Part shown: positions 36,081 to 44,434 of the stretch, piece after piece | Position numbering within the stretch: position 1 is the stretch's first letter | Layout of the letters: each line of letters starts with the position of its first letter | NCBI RefSeq assembly: GCF_014196125.1 | Contig: NZ_JACIDA010000001.1 | Location: forward strand, 1,302,001-1,366,000 | Direction: 5' to 3' | From: Brevundimonas mediterranea | Lineage (GTDB): Bacteria > Pseudomonadota > Alphaproteobacteria > Caulobacterales > Caulobacteraceae | Length of the DNA stretch: 64,000 bases | Translations under genes and position numbers: made by a program | The notes under the pieces: generated by a model | The model's input: the letters and a program-made list of their open reading frames with translations, nothing else | Databases searched by the model: none | Told to the model about the DNA's origin: nothing

Positions 36081-37532
36081 ATGGCCAAGACCGTTCTGGT
36101 GGTCGATGACGATCCGACCCAGCGCCGCCTGCTACAGGCCGTGCTCGAACGCGACGGCTACGCCGTGGTCCATGCCGCCGGGGGCGGCGAAGCCATTGAC
36201 CGCATGCTCCGGGGCGGCGGCGCAGACATGCTGTTGCTGGACATGGTGATGCCCGAGATGTCGGGTCTGGAATGCCTGGCCGAGCTGCGCAGCGCGGGCG
36301 TGACCACGCCGGTCATCGTCCTGACGGCCAACGGCGGCATCGACACTGTGGTCAAGGCCATGCAGGCCGGCGCCCAGGACTTCTTCGTCAAGCCGGTCGG
36401 ACCCGAACGTCTGCTGGTCGGGGTGCGCAACGCCCTGAAGATGACCCAGCTGACCGCCGAGGTCGGCCGGCTGACCAAACGGGCGCAAGGGCGCGCCAGC
36501 TTCGACGACATCATCGGCGACAGCGCCCCCATGCGAATGGTCAAGGCTCTTGGAACGCGGGCCGCCAAGTCGTCCATTCCGGTGCTGATCACAGGCGAAA
36601 GCGGCGTCGGCAAGGAAGTCATCGCCCGCGCCCTGCACGGCGCCAGCGACCGAGCCGGCAAGCCCTTCGTCGCCGTCAACTGCGGCGCCCTGCCGGCCAA
36701 TCTGGCGGAATCCATCCTGTTCGGCCACGAGAAGGGCGCCTTCACCGGAGCGGTCGACAAGACCCTGGGCAAGTTCCGGGAGGCCGACGGCGGCACCCTG
36801 TTCCTGGACGAGATCGGCGAACTGCCGCTGGACCTCCAGGTCAAGCTGCTGCGCGCCCTGCAGGAGAGCGAGATCGATCCGGTCGGCGGCAAGCGGCCGG
36901 TCAAGATCGACGTCCGCATCGTCTCGGCCACCAATCGCGACCCCGCGCAACAGGTCAAGGACGGCGCCTTCCGCGAGGATCTGTTCTATCGGCTGAACGT
37001 CTTCCCGATCGAGGCCCCGTCCCTGCGCGACCGTCGCGAGGACATCCCGGCCCTGGTCGATCATTTCATCGCCCGGTTCAACGCCGAGGAAGGCAAGCGA
37101 ATCATGGGCTGCGCGCCCGAGACCCTGGCCATGCTCCAGGCCTTCGACTGGCCGGGCAATGTCCGCCAGCTCGAAAACGCGGTGTTCCGCGCCATCGTCC
37201 TGGCCGACTCGCCCTTCCTTCAGCCCTATGATTTCCCGTCCATCTCGGGCGTGACGGCGCCCATGCCGGACACGGCCGCCGCCGCCCCGGCCAACGCCGC
37301 CCCTTCCTACGCCGACCTTCCGCCCCTGCCGGAACAGCCAATCCGCATCCTGGACGACCGCGGCCATCTGCGGACGCTGGAAGACATCGAACGCGACCTG
37401 ATCCAGCACGCCATCGAGGTCTACGCCGGCCACATGAGCGAAATCGCCCGCCGCCTGGGCATCGGCCGCTCCACCCTGTACCGCAAGGTCCGCGAACAAG
37501 GGCTGGAAGGTCAGCTGAAGGAAGCGGGATGA
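36081..37532 (+). CDS. tacA: Sigma-54-dependent response regulator, TacA-like
   Basis: A 483-residue NtrC-type activator. The receiver domain has the acidic pocket (VDDDPT, residues 8-13) and phospho-acceptor Asp 54 (LLLDMVMPEMSG). The AAA+ domain has Walker A GESGVGKE near 174, the sigma-54 contact motif GAFTGA near 221 and GTLFLDEIGE. A Fis-type helix-turn-helix (HMSEIARRLGIGRSTLYRKV) ends the protein. Sequence strongly resembles Caulobacter TacA, which is phosphorylated through ShkA/ShpA and drives stalk and polarity genes. The exact orthology is my recognition, not tested. Confidence 0.82.
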   Translation: MAKTVLVVDDDPTQRRLLQAVLERDGYAVVHAAGGGEAIDRMLRGGGADMLLLDMVMPEMSGLECLAELRSAGVTTPVIVLTANGGIDTVVKAMQAGAQDFFVKPVGPERLLVGVRNALKMTQLTAEVGRLTKRAQGRASFDDIIGDSAPMRMVKALGTRAAKSSIPVLITGESGVGKEVIARALHGASDRAGKPFVAVNCGALPANLAESILFGHEKGAFTGAVDKTLGKFREADGGTLFLDEIGELPLDLQVKLLRALQESEIDPVGGKRPVKIDVRIVSATNRDPAQQVKDGAFREDLFYRLNVFPIEAPSLRDRREDIPALVDHFIARFNAEEGKRIMGCAPETLAMLQAFDWPGNVRQLENAVFRAIVLADSPFLQPYDFPSISGVTAPMPDTAAAAPANAAPSYADLPPLPEQPIRILDDRGHLRTLEDIERDLIQHAIEVYAGHMSEIARRLGIGRSTLYRKVREQGLEGQLKEAG

Positions 37533-37538
37533 ACATCT

Positions 37539-37690
37539 CCCTCTCCCGCCGGGAGAGGGCTTGAGCGCCCGAGAGCGTAGCGATCGGTCTTGCGCGAAAG
37601 GGTGAGGGGCACGGTCGTGCGAACTGGCCCACCGGCGGACCCCTCATCCGGCCCTTCGGGCCACCTTCTCCCGCAAGGGAAGAAGGGAAA
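37539..37690. repeat. Intergenic palindromic repeat cluster
   Basis: The space between the TacA-like gene and a leftward gene holds several hairpins: CCCTCTCCC/GGGAGAGGG at 37539-37559 with a 3-nt loop, a GGCCC TTCG GGCC type hairpin near 37652, and CTTCTCCC/GGGAAGAAG-like pairing at the right end. The sequence type (CTCTCCCGC... CCCTCATCCGG...) is that of dispersed REP-like elements of alphaproteobacteria. Confidence 0.6.
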
Positions 37691-37692
37691 CA

Positions 37693-38070
37693 TCACTCGC
37701 CCTTCTTCCGTCCCCACCGCCGCTTCGGCTCCTCGCCCTTCGCCTTGGCGGTGATCTCCTTCAGCTTGCGGCCTTGCATGGCCGACAGGGCCTGACCGGG
37801 CGCGCCCTTTTCGGGGTCGGCGAAGGCGCGGCCGTGGGTCTTCACTCGCTCGCCGACGGACTCGAGGAACTCCCCCTCCCATTCGGACAGAGAAACGCCC
37901 GCCTTCTCTGCCGAGCGGCGGGCGCGTTTCAGAGCGTTGAGCGCGGCGCGTTTCGCCGCTTCGCGCTGTATCTCAAAAGGGCTGGGTAGCGGCTTCTTGG
38001 GGGCGCTCTCGCCCTTCGGGCTGCTTGAGCGCGAAAGGCCGCCGCCTGACTTGAAGGGGGTGCGCTTCAA
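37693..38070 (-). CDS. Hypothetical basic protein
   Basis: A 125-residue lysine/arginine-rich protein, beginning MKRTPFKSGGGLSRSS and ending RRWGRKKGE. The central helices (REAAKRAALNALKRARRSAEKAG and EWEGEFLESVGERVKTHG) suggest a nucleic-acid-associated or phage-type structural protein, but no family is recognised. It lies 12 bp after the GapR gene on the same strand and may be co-transcribed. Confidence 0.65.
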   Translation of the reverse strand: MKRTPFKSGGGLSRSSSPKGESAPKKPLPSPFEIQREAAKRAALNALKRARRSAEKAGVSLSEWEGEFLESVGERVKTHGRAFADPEKGAPGQALSAMQGRKLKEITAKAKGEEPKRRWGRKKGE

Positions 38071-38082
38071 GCCGGGTCAGCC

Positions 38083-38358
38083 TCAAATCTCGCCCAGGGC
38101 CGACATATAGAGGTCCAGGATGGCGTCCTCTTCCTGGCGCTTGGCCTTGTCCTGCTTACGGATGCGGATGACCTTGCGCAGGATCTTCACGTCATAGCCC
38201 TCGCCCTTGGCCTCGGCGAAGACCTCCTTCATGTCGGTCATGACGGCCTGTTTGTCCTCTTCGAGGCGCTCGAGGCGCTCGATGATGGTGCGCAGCCGGC
38301 CTTGGGCGGTCGCGGTCAGAACGTCGGACGAGGCGTCGAAGGCGGCGTCGTCAGCCAT
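38083..38358 (-). CDS. gapR: DUF2312 nucleoid-associated protein GapR
   Basis: A 91-residue protein almost wholly conserved with the DUF2312/UPF0335 family: LTATAQGRLRTIIERLERLEEDK, then EVFAEAKGEGYDVKILRKVIRIRKQD, ending EEDAILDLYMSALGEI. In Caulobacter this family member is GapR, which clamps overtwisted DNA ahead of replication forks. The N-terminal helix is coiled-coil; the middle basic segment binds DNA. A leftward rpmJ gene with a terminator lies upstream. Confidence 0.92.
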   Translation of the reverse strand: MADDAAFDASSDVLTATAQGRLRTIIERLERLEEDKQAVMTDMKEVFAEAKGEGYDVKILRKVIRIRKQDKAKRQEEDAILDLYMSALGEI

Positions 38359-38425
38359 GGGAATACTCCAGAAATCAAGCGCGGACGCTAACCATGCCGA
38401 GAGGCGCGGCTCAACCGCCGAACAC

Positions 38426-38455
38426 GAAAAAGGCCGCGGACAATATCCGCAGCCT
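38426..38455 (-). terminator. Rho-independent terminator of rpmJ
   Basis: On the minus strand a GGCTGCGGATA ... TCCGCGGCC stem is followed by TTTTTCGTG. It lies 100 bp after the rpmJ stop and ahead of the gapR promoter. Confidence 0.75.
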
Positions 38456-38555
38456 GTGGATCGTCAGGGTTTCTTGTTGCGCGATCGCCTTTTGGGCGAC
38501 TTCAGCGCGAACCCTGCGTGCGCACGCCGCCGAAGCGGCGCGCAAACAGAGCAGC

Positions 38556-38681
38556 TTAGCCCTGCTTCGCCTTGAAGCGCGGGTCGGTCTTGTTGATAAC
38601 GAAGACGACGCCCTTACGACGCACGACCTTGCAGTCGCGGTGACGGGTCTTCAGGGACTTGAGCGAGCTGCGGACCTTCAT
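38556..38681 (-). CDS. rpmJ: 50S ribosomal protein L36
   Basis: A 41-residue basic protein with the L36 pattern: [31 protein letters not shown], ending PRFKAKQG. It lacks the full zinc-binding CxxC-C-H set, as in the C-minus (41-residue) paralogue common in alphaproteobacteria. It stands alone and ends at its own terminator. Confidence 0.93.
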   Translation of the reverse strand: MKVRSSLKSLKTRHRDCKVVRRKGVVFVINKTDPRFKAKQG

Positions 38682-38841
38682 GGTCGGACGTCCTGAGAGA
38701 AGCCAATAAGAAAGCCGCTGATCCGGGCGGATCGCGGCGGAGGCGGTCGTATAGAGAGCGGTCCGGAGAAGGTCAACCCGCTACAGGCCAAAACCCTACA
38801 AAAGCCAGTCCCTGCCTGCCCCCAACCACCTTCCCCACCCC

Positions 38842-38910
38842 GTGCTCAAGTCGCGCGAAGCGCGGTAGCACCCCAAACATGTGCTCAAGTAGCCCGAAGG
38901 GCGATAGCAC
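38842..38910. repeat. Two tandem 30-bp palindromic repeat units
   Basis: Units at 38842-38871 and 38881-38910 share GTGCTCAAGT at the left and TAGCAC at the right, flanking a GC hairpin (CGCGCGAAGCGCG in one, GCCCGAAGGGC in the other). The hairpin bases change in a compensating way. They lie just downstream of the tRNA gene on its strand. Confidence 0.7.
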
Positions 38911-38918
38911 CAAAAAAA

Positions 38919-38995
38919 TGGAGGCCTGACCTCCGAGTCGAACGGAGGGTTTCCGGGGTTGCACGCCCGTTGCGTCGCCACTCCGCCATCAGGCC
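38919..38995 (-). tRNA. tRNA-Cys (GCA), atypical anticodon arm
   Basis: Read on the minus strand, a 77-nt cloverleaf starts GGCCTGA and ends TCAGGCC-T-CCA, a perfect 7-bp acceptor stem with encoded CCA and discriminator U, as in tRNA-Cys. The T loop is TTCGACT in an extended 6-bp stem (CCTCCG/CGGAGG). The anticodon region reads CGGG-CGTGCAAC-CCCG: GCA flanked by U and AA, but the loop has eight bases and the stem only four sound pairs. A T7 run follows the 3' end. It could be a divergent functional gene or a decaying copy. Confidence 0.75.
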
Positions 38996-39177
38996 GTCAG
39001 AGGACCCTGCGCCAATACGCCGCAGTGCGTTAGCGCGTCGATGAAATTGAGGGTTAACGACGTCAACAGGGGAGTCTCACGGCAACGCTTTCGCGTCACA
39101 GGCGCTTTGTGGCGCGTGAAAGTCATTCGCGCGGATGTCATTTCACCTATTACCTCGGGGGCTGTAGTCTGAATCTC

Positions 39178-40455
39178 ATGCGCTTTTCCTATCGCCTACT
39201 CCTCATCTGCTCTGTCGCGGCCTGCGCCCCCATGCTGCCCGAGCCGCCCGTCAATTTGCCGACGCCGACGCCTGACCCGGGCGCGCCCGTCGCGGCGCCG
39301 ACGCCCGCGCCTCAGACGCCGCCCCTGGCCGCCTATGACCAGCAGGGTTTCGAGGGCTGGAAACAGGGCTTCCTGGCACGCAAGGGCGGCGCCCGCCGCG
39401 CCGACTACGAACGGGAACTGGCCGGGCTGACGCCCGACGCCTCGGTCGTGCGGCTGGACCGCAATCAGCCCGAATTTTCCAAGCCCGCCGGCGCCTATAT
39501 CCAGAATGCGGTGACGCCGGTGCGAATCGCCCAGGCCAAGCAGCGGATCGACCGCGTGCCGTGGTCGGTGGTCCAGCGCTTCGGCGTGCCGTCCGAGATT
39601 CTGGTCGGGGTCTGGGCCCAGGAGAGCGCCTTCGGTCAGGTTCAGGGCGACTATGACGTCATCCGCTCGCTGGCGACCCTGGCCTATGACGGCCGCCGCC
39701 GCGACTGGGCCGAGGCCCAGTTGAAGGACGCGCTGGACATCGTCGTCGACGGCCGCCGTGAACGCGCGGGCCTGAAGGGAAGCTGGGCCGGAGCCATGGG
39801 CCAGACCCAGTTCATGCCTGACAACTATCTGCGCCTGGGCGTCGATCAGGACGGCGACGGCAAGGTCGACATCTGGGCCGACGACGCGGACGCCCTCGCC
39901 TCCGCCGCCAATCTGCTGGCCCAGGCCGGCTGGAAGCGCGGTCAGGGCTGGGGGTACGAAGTCGTCCTGCCCGCCGGCTTCAACTATGCCGAGGCCGAAG
40001 GGCCCAAGCACAACTGGGCCTATTGGGCGGCCAAGGGCGTGCGCCTGGCCCAGGGCGGCACGCCGAACGGCGCCGAGGCCTTGGAAGACGCCACCATCCT
40101 GCTGCCCCAGGGCGCCAACGGCCCGGCCTTCCTGGCCCTGCCGAACCATTATGTGATCCGGCGCTACAACAACTCGGTCTCCTACGCCCTGGCCATCGGC
40201 CTGACGGCGGACGGGATCATGGGCAAGCCCGGCCTGACCAAGGCCTGGCCCAACGACGCCTCCATGTCGCGCGAACAGCGGATCGGCGCCCAGGCCGCCC
40301 TGACGCGGCTGGGCTATGACACCCAGGGGATCGACGGCGTGATCGGCACCAACACCCGCACGGCCCTGCGCCGCTGGCAGCAGGCCAACGGCCGCATCGC
40401 CGACGGCTATCTGACCGCCGCCCTGGCCGACGAACTGATCCGCAAGACGAACTGA
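39178..40455 (+). CDS. Membrane-bound lytic murein transglycosylase (MltB family) with peptidoglycan-binding domain
   Basis: A 425-residue lipoprotein (VAAC lipobox, cysteine 15) that cleaves peptidoglycan glycan strands. A Pro-rich linker is followed by the SLT_2-type catalytic domain with the acid glutamate in WAQESAFG and the SWAGAMGQTQFMP motif, then a C-terminal PG_binding_1 domain (LTRLGYDTQGIDGVIGTNTR). ATG 39178 was chosen because it gives the lipoprotein signal. No cell-wall neighbours are present. Confidence 0.93.
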   Translation: MRFSYRLLLICSVAACAPMLPEPPVNLPTPTPDPGAPVAAPTPAPQTPPLAAYDQQGFEGWKQGFLARKGGARRADYERELAGLTPDASVVRLDRNQPEFSKPAGAYIQNAVTPVRIAQAKQRIDRVPWSVVQRFGVPSEILVGVWAQESAFGQVQGDYDVIRSLATLAYDGRRRDWAEAQLKDALDIVVDGRRERAGLKGSWAGAMGQTQFMPDNYLRLGVDQDGDGKVDIWADDADALASAANLLAQAGWKRGQGWGYEVVLPAGFNYAEAEGPKHNWAYWAAKGVRLAQGGTPNGAEALEDATILLPQGANGPAFLALPNHYVIRRYNNSVSYALAIGLTADGIMGKPGLTKAWPNDASMSREQRIGAQAALTRLGYDTQGIDGVIGTNTRTALRRWQQANGRIADGYLTAALADELIRKTN

Positions 40456-40461
40456 GGGCCG

Positions 40462-40640
40462 ACTTCACCTCCCCGCGCGCGAAGGCGCGTGGGGAGGACA
40501 GGTCGCGCAGCGACCAGGTGGGGGCGACTCCGACGGCGGTGATGACCACGCCAGCGTCAGACACCGAGTCGCCCCCTCCTGGCGCTCGCTGACGCGATCG
40601 CCTGTCCTCCCCATTCGCCTACGCGAACGGGGAGGTGATC
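40462..40640. repeat. Large nested inverted repeat (about 180 bp)
   Basis: The outer arms ACTTCACCTCCCCGC and ACGGGGAGGTGATC-type sequence and inner arms GTGGGGGCGACTC / GAGTCGCCCCCTC pair across a central 45 bp. Local hairpins (CGCGCGAAGGCGCG, GGTCGCGCAGCGACC) sit inside each arm. It separates two convergent genes and resembles a paired REP element. Confidence 0.65.
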
Positions 40641-40647
40641 ATAAGCC

Positions 40648-41700
40648 TCAGGCCGCCTTGTCCCAGTTCAGCACCACCTTGCCCGACTGGCCCGACTTCA
40701 TCGCCTCGAAGCCTTCGCGGTAATCGGCGTAGCCCAGCCGGTGGGTGATCAGCGGGCTCAGGTCCAGCCCCGCCTTCAGCAGGCCCAGCATCTTGCGCCA
40801 GGTGGTGAACATCTCGCGGCCATAGACGCCCTTGATCGTCAGGGCCTTCAGGATGATGGCGCCCCAGTCGGTCTCCATCGGCTTTGAGGGAATGCCCAGC
40901 ATCGCCATGCCGCCGCCCATGATCAGGGTGTCGACGCACTGTTTGAAGGCGATGGGGGAGCCGGACATCTCCAGCGCCACGTCGAAGCCGACCTTCAGGC
41001 CCAGCTCCTTCATGACGTCGTGGATGTCTTCCTTGGTCGTGTTCACGGTGCGCACGCCCGGCGCCACCTTCTGCGCCAGCTCCAGCCGGAAGTCGTTGAT
41101 GTCGGTCAGGACTACGGTGCGCGCGCCCGCGTGACGGGCCACGGCGGCGGCCATCATGCCGATGGGGCCGGCGCCGGTGACCAGGACGTCCTCGCCCAGC
41201 AGGTCGAACTGCTGCGCCGTGTGCACCGCATTGCCGAACGGGTCCAGGATCGAGCCGATCTCATAGGGGACGTCGTCGGGCAGTTCGATCACGTTGAAGG
41301 CGGGCGCGACCACGAACTCGGCGAAGGCGCCCTGGCGGTTGACGCCGATGCCGCGCGTCTTGGGGTCCAGGTGGAAATGACCGGCGCGGGCCGCCTCGGA
41401 GTTCAGGTCGATGACATGCCCCTCGGCCGAGACGCGCTGGCCGATCTTCAGCGGGCGATCCACGTCCTTGCCGACGGCGACGATCTCGCCTGCGAACTCA
41501 TGGCCGGTGATCATCGGGGTCGGGACGTTCTTCTGGGACCACTCGTCCCAGTTCCAGATGTGGATATCGGTGCCGCAGACAGCGGTGCGGTGCACCCGGA
41601 TCAGCACGTCTTCCGGTCCCGCCTCGGGGATCGGGGCGTCGATCAGTTCCAGGCCGATGCCCGGCGCGGTCTTGGCCAGGGCTTTCATCGTATCGGTCAT
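40648..41700 (-). CDS. tdh: L-threonine 3-dehydrogenase
   Basis: A 350-residue zinc alcohol dehydrogenase-family enzyme oxidising L-threonine to 2-amino-3-ketobutyrate with NAD+. The catalytic zinc ligands are in CGTDIHIWNWDEW and GHEFAGEIV, and the Rossmann motif is GAGPIGMMAAAVAR near 175. The CGTDIHIWNWD motif is specific for threonine dehydrogenase. It lies downstream of kbl, which uses its product. The structural-zinc CxxCxxC cluster of many relatives is absent: the corresponding segment (VIDLNSEAARAGHFHLDPKTRG) has no cysteines. Confidence 0.93.
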   Translation of the reverse strand: MTDTMKALAKTAPGIGLELIDAPIPEAGPEDVLIRVHRTAVCGTDIHIWNWDEWSQKNVPTPMITGHEFAGEIVAVGKDVDRPLKIGQRVSAEGHVIDLNSEAARAGHFHLDPKTRGIGVNRQGAFAEFVVAPAFNVIELPDDVPYEIGSILDPFGNAVHTAQQFDLLGEDVLVTGAGPIGMMAAAVARHAGARTVVLTDINDFRLELAQKVAPGVRTVNTTKEDIHDVMKELGLKVGFDVALEMSGSPIAFKQCVDTLIMGGGMAMLGIPSKPMETDWGAIILKALTIKGVYGREMFTTWRKMLGLLKAGLDLSPLITHRLGYADYREGFEAMKSGQSGKVVLNWDKAA

Positions 41701-41805
41701 AGTCTCAACTCCCTGAAATCATGGCCTCGGCTTTGTTCCGAAGCCCGCGGCTGAGGCCCCACGCCTCCTCACCGCTTGTTCTTCGTCGATGGCGCGCGAA
41801 GAGGG

Positions 41806-42996
41806 CTAAATGACGCCCAATTCCCGTCCCGCCTGCGTAAACGCCGCCACCGTCCGGTCGATCTGCTCGAACGAATGCGCCGCCGACATCTGGGTGCGGA
41901 TCCGGGCTTGGCCGCGCGGCACGACCGGGAAGCTAAACCCGATCACATAGACGCCCAGCTCCAGCGCCCTTGCCGCGAAATCCTGCGCCAGCTTGGCGTC
42001 GCCAAGCATGACCGGGATGATCGGATGCTCGCCGTCCAGCAGGGTGAAGCCCGCATCGGCCATGGCGTTGCGATAGCGATGGGCGTTGGCCGACAGACGG
42101 GTGCGCAATGCATCCCCCTCCGCCCCCTGGGCGATGCGGATCGCCTCCAGCGACGACCCGCACACCGCCGGCGCGAGGGCGTTGGAGAACAGATAGGGCC
42201 GCGCCCGCTGTTTCAGCAGTTCGACCACCGACTTCTTCGCACAAATGAAGCCGCCCATGGCGCCGCCCAGGGCCTTGCCGAAGGTGCCGGTGACGAAGTC
42301 CACCTCGACCCCGTGGTGGGCGAAGGAGCCCTTGCCTTGCGGGCCCAGGAAGCCCGTCGCGTGGCAGTCGTCCACCATGATCAGGGCGTCGTACTTGTCC
42401 GCCAGCACCCGAATCTCGTCCAGCTTGGCGATATAGCCGTCCATCGAGAAGGCGCCGTCGGTGGCGATGATGATGTCGCGCGCGCCGGCCTCGCGGGCTT
42501 CCTTCAGCCGGGTCTCCAACTCGTCCATGTCGGAGTTGGCGAACCGGTAGCGTTTGGCCTTGCACAGCCGCACCCCGTCGATGATCGAGGCGTGGTTCAG
42601 GCTGTCCGACACGATGGCGTCGTTCTCGCCCAGGAGGGGTTCGAACAGGCCGCCGTTGGCGTCGAAAGCCGCCGCAAACAGGATGGCGTCCTCAAAACCC
42701 AGATAGCCGGCGATGACGGCTTCCAGTTCCTTGTGGATCTCCAGGGTGCCGCAGATGAAGCGGACCGAGGCCGTGCCCGCGCCCCACTTCTGCTGCGCTG
42801 CGATCCCGGCCTGAACGACGCGCTCGTCGCCCGCCAGGCCCAAATAGTTGTTGGCGCAGAAGTTCAGCACGTCACGGCCGGCGACCTGGATCACCGGTCC
42901 CTGGCGCGAGGCGATGATGCGTTCGGGCTTGGTCAGGCCCTGGGCGTCGATCTCGGTCAGTTCGCCGGCGACGCGGTCGTAGAAGCTCTGGGTCAT
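41806..42996 (-). CDS. kbl: Glycine C-acetyltransferase (2-amino-3-ketobutyrate CoA ligase)
   Basis: A 396-residue PLP enzyme of the alpha-oxoamine synthase family, cleaving 2-amino-3-ketobutyrate with CoA into glycine and acetyl-CoA. NFCANNYLGLAGD near residue 45, the MVDDCHATGFLG aspartate-histidine motif and the PLP lysine in TGTFGKALGGAMGG (about 245) are all present. With tdh it forms the threonine utilisation pair, feeding acetyl-CoA into the C2 metabolism encoded elsewhere in the window. Confidence 0.95.
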   Translation of the reverse strand: MTQSFYDRVAGELTEIDAQGLTKPERIIASRQGPVIQVAGRDVLNFCANNYLGLAGDERVVQAGIAAQQKWGAGTASVRFICGTLEIHKELEAVIAGYLGFEDAILFAAAFDANGGLFEPLLGENDAIVSDSLNHASIIDGVRLCKAKRYRFANSDMDELETRLKEAREAGARDIIIATDGAFSMDGYIAKLDEIRVLADKYDALIMVDDCHATGFLGPQGKGSFAHHGVEVDFVTGTFGKALGGAMGGFICAKKSVVELLKQRARPYLFSNALAPAVCGSSLEAIRIAQGAEGDALRTRLSANAHRYRNAMADAGFTLLDGEHPIIPVMLGDAKLAQDFAARALELGVYVIGFSFPVVPRGQARIRTQMSAAHSFEQIDRTVAAFTQAGRELGVI

Positions 42997-43038
42997 GGGC
43001 CGCGACCTACGCCGATTTCGACCGGGATTCCAGCCGTC

Positions 43039-43953
43039 TTAGGTCGCCATCTCGGGATTGGCCTCGGCCCGGATCGGGCTGACGCGGACCTTGCCTCCGC
43101 ACGGCTGGAAGGCGAAGGACAGGCTGACCGCCGCCGTATCGTTCGGCGCCGTGGCTCTTAGGGTCGCCGCGCTCGGACAGGTCTTCTGCATCGTCTCGTC
43201 CGGCACGACGCTCCACGCCATTTCGAAATAGGCCTTGGCCCGGGGCGCCAGCTCCACTGGCGTCGGCGCCTGGCCCTGGCGGAAATAGCTGCCGGGACTC
43301 TGGTCGGCGCGGATCGTGGTCAGGGGCCGCCCCTGCGCGTCCAGCAGGATCACGCCCGGATAGCCGGTCAGGCTGCACGCCTGGGCGCCGAGATTCTGGA
43401 AGCTGAAATTGCGCACCCGATTGCCCGCCCCGGCGTCGCCGCCCTCGGCCGCCAGCTTCAACTGCGGTCCCTTGCACGGCGTGGACGCAGGCAGGACACC
43501 GCCCGGCGCAGGCGTGGTCGTCTGGCCCGGCAGGACTTGCGGAACCGGCGCGCCGGTCGCCGCCGTCGCCACCGGCCGGGCGCACTGCTCCAGCACCGCC
43601 ACTCCGACCTCCTCGTTGGGCCCGAGCCGGCTGAGGGTCGCGCGCTCCTGGCCGTCGCGCGGCGCGGTCCACCATTCGACGCCCGAGCCGACATAGCGAG
43701 CGCCGCTGGCCGCCTCGACCGAGCGCAGGTCATAGGTCCGCCCCTTGTAGGCCAGCTGCGCCGTCGCCGTGTCGGGATACCGCGCCTCGACCATCGCCCC
43801 GCTCTCGCAGGCGTAGCCGACGGCCGGAGCGGTCGACGCGGCCGCCGGTTGGGGCTCGACCGGGGCGACCGGCTGTTCCGGCTCGGCCTGCTGACAGGCG
43901 GAGACCCCCGTCAGGGCGGCGATGGCGACGAAGGCGGTCAGGCGACGCATCAT
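43039..43953 (-). CDS. Lipoprotein with MliC-like and DUF4232-like domains
   Basis: A 304-residue lipoprotein (VSAC lipobox, cysteine 20) with a Pro/Ala-rich spacer. Residues about 47-115 fit the MliC lysozyme-inhibitor fold: YACESGAMVEARY, then AASGARYVGSGVEWWT. Residues about 160-300 fit DUF4232: FSFQNLGAQACSLTGYPGVILLD with conserved cysteines. MliC proteins block C-type lysozyme in the periplasm. I infer this fold from pattern only. The gene lies between kbl and the epimerase on the same strand. Confidence 0.7.
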   Translation of the reverse strand: MMRRLTAFVAIAALTGVSACQQAEPEQPVAPVEPQPAAASTAPAVGYACESGAMVEARYPDTATAQLAYKGRTYDLRSVEAASGARYVGSGVEWWTAPRDGQERATLSRLGPNEEVGVAVLEQCARPVATAATGAPVPQVLPGQTTTPAPGGVLPASTPCKGPQLKLAAEGGDAGAGNRVRNFSFQNLGAQACSLTGYPGVILLDAQGRPLTTIRADQSPGSYFRQGQAPTPVELAPRAKAYFEMAWSVVPDETMQKTCPSAATLRATAPNDTAAVSLSFAFQPCGGKVRVSPIRAEANPEMAT

Positions 43954-44011
43954 GGTCAGGTCTCTCCCGTTCGCAGAACTTAACGGCGAAGCTGGCGAAA
44001 AGCTCCAGCGA

Positions 44012-44434
44012 TCAGTGCTCGCCTTTCGGCGTCTCCATCAGCTCGATCAGCACCCCGCCCATGTCGCGCGGATGCAGGAAGACGACCGGCGTCCCGTGCG
44101 CCCCGATGCGCGGCTCGCCCGTGCCCAGCAGGGTGACGCCCTTGGCCCGCATCTCGGCGATAGCGGCGTGGATGTCGGCGACCTCGAAACAGACGTGATG
44201 CTGGCCGCCCTTGGGGTTCTTGGCCAGGAAACCGACGATGGGGCTGGTGTCGTCATAGGGTTCGATCAGCTCGATCTGGGCCGTCGGGGTGTCGATGAAA
44301 CAGACCTTAACCCCCTGCGCCGGGAGGTCGAACGGCTCTCCGATCTTCGTCGCCCCCAGAATGTCCCGATACAGTTTGATCGAGTCCGCGATGGAGGGGG
44401 TCGCGACCCCGACATGGTTCAGGGCGCCGATCAT
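44012..44434 (-). CDS. mce: Methylmalonyl-CoA epimerase
   Basis: A 140-residue glyoxalase/VOC-fold enzyme interconverting the (2S) and (2R) forms of methylmalonyl-CoA. The N-terminal [10 protein letters not shown], the paired QHHVCFEV metal ligand region and the C-terminal LIELMETP glutamate are the family metal-binding positions. The ATG overlaps the mutase large-subunit stop (ATGA), so it is the third gene of the mutA-mutB-mce operon. Confidence 0.94.
   Translation of the reverse strand: MIGALNHVGVATPSIADSIKLYRDILGATKIGEPFDLPAQGVKVCFIDTPTAQIELIEPYDDTSPIVGFLAKNPKGGQHHVCFEVADIHAAIAEMRAKGVTLLGTGEPRIGAHGTPVVFLHPRDMGGVLIELMETPKGEH

Noticed and set aside
38842..38910. CRISPR array
   Set aside because: Only two palindromic units with a 9-bp gap and no cas genes; this is not a repeat-spacer structure.
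38773..38981. Two short leftward frames over the tRNA and hairpin repeats
   Set aside because: They read through structured repeats and the tRNA gene; their similar sequences come from the tandem repeat itself.
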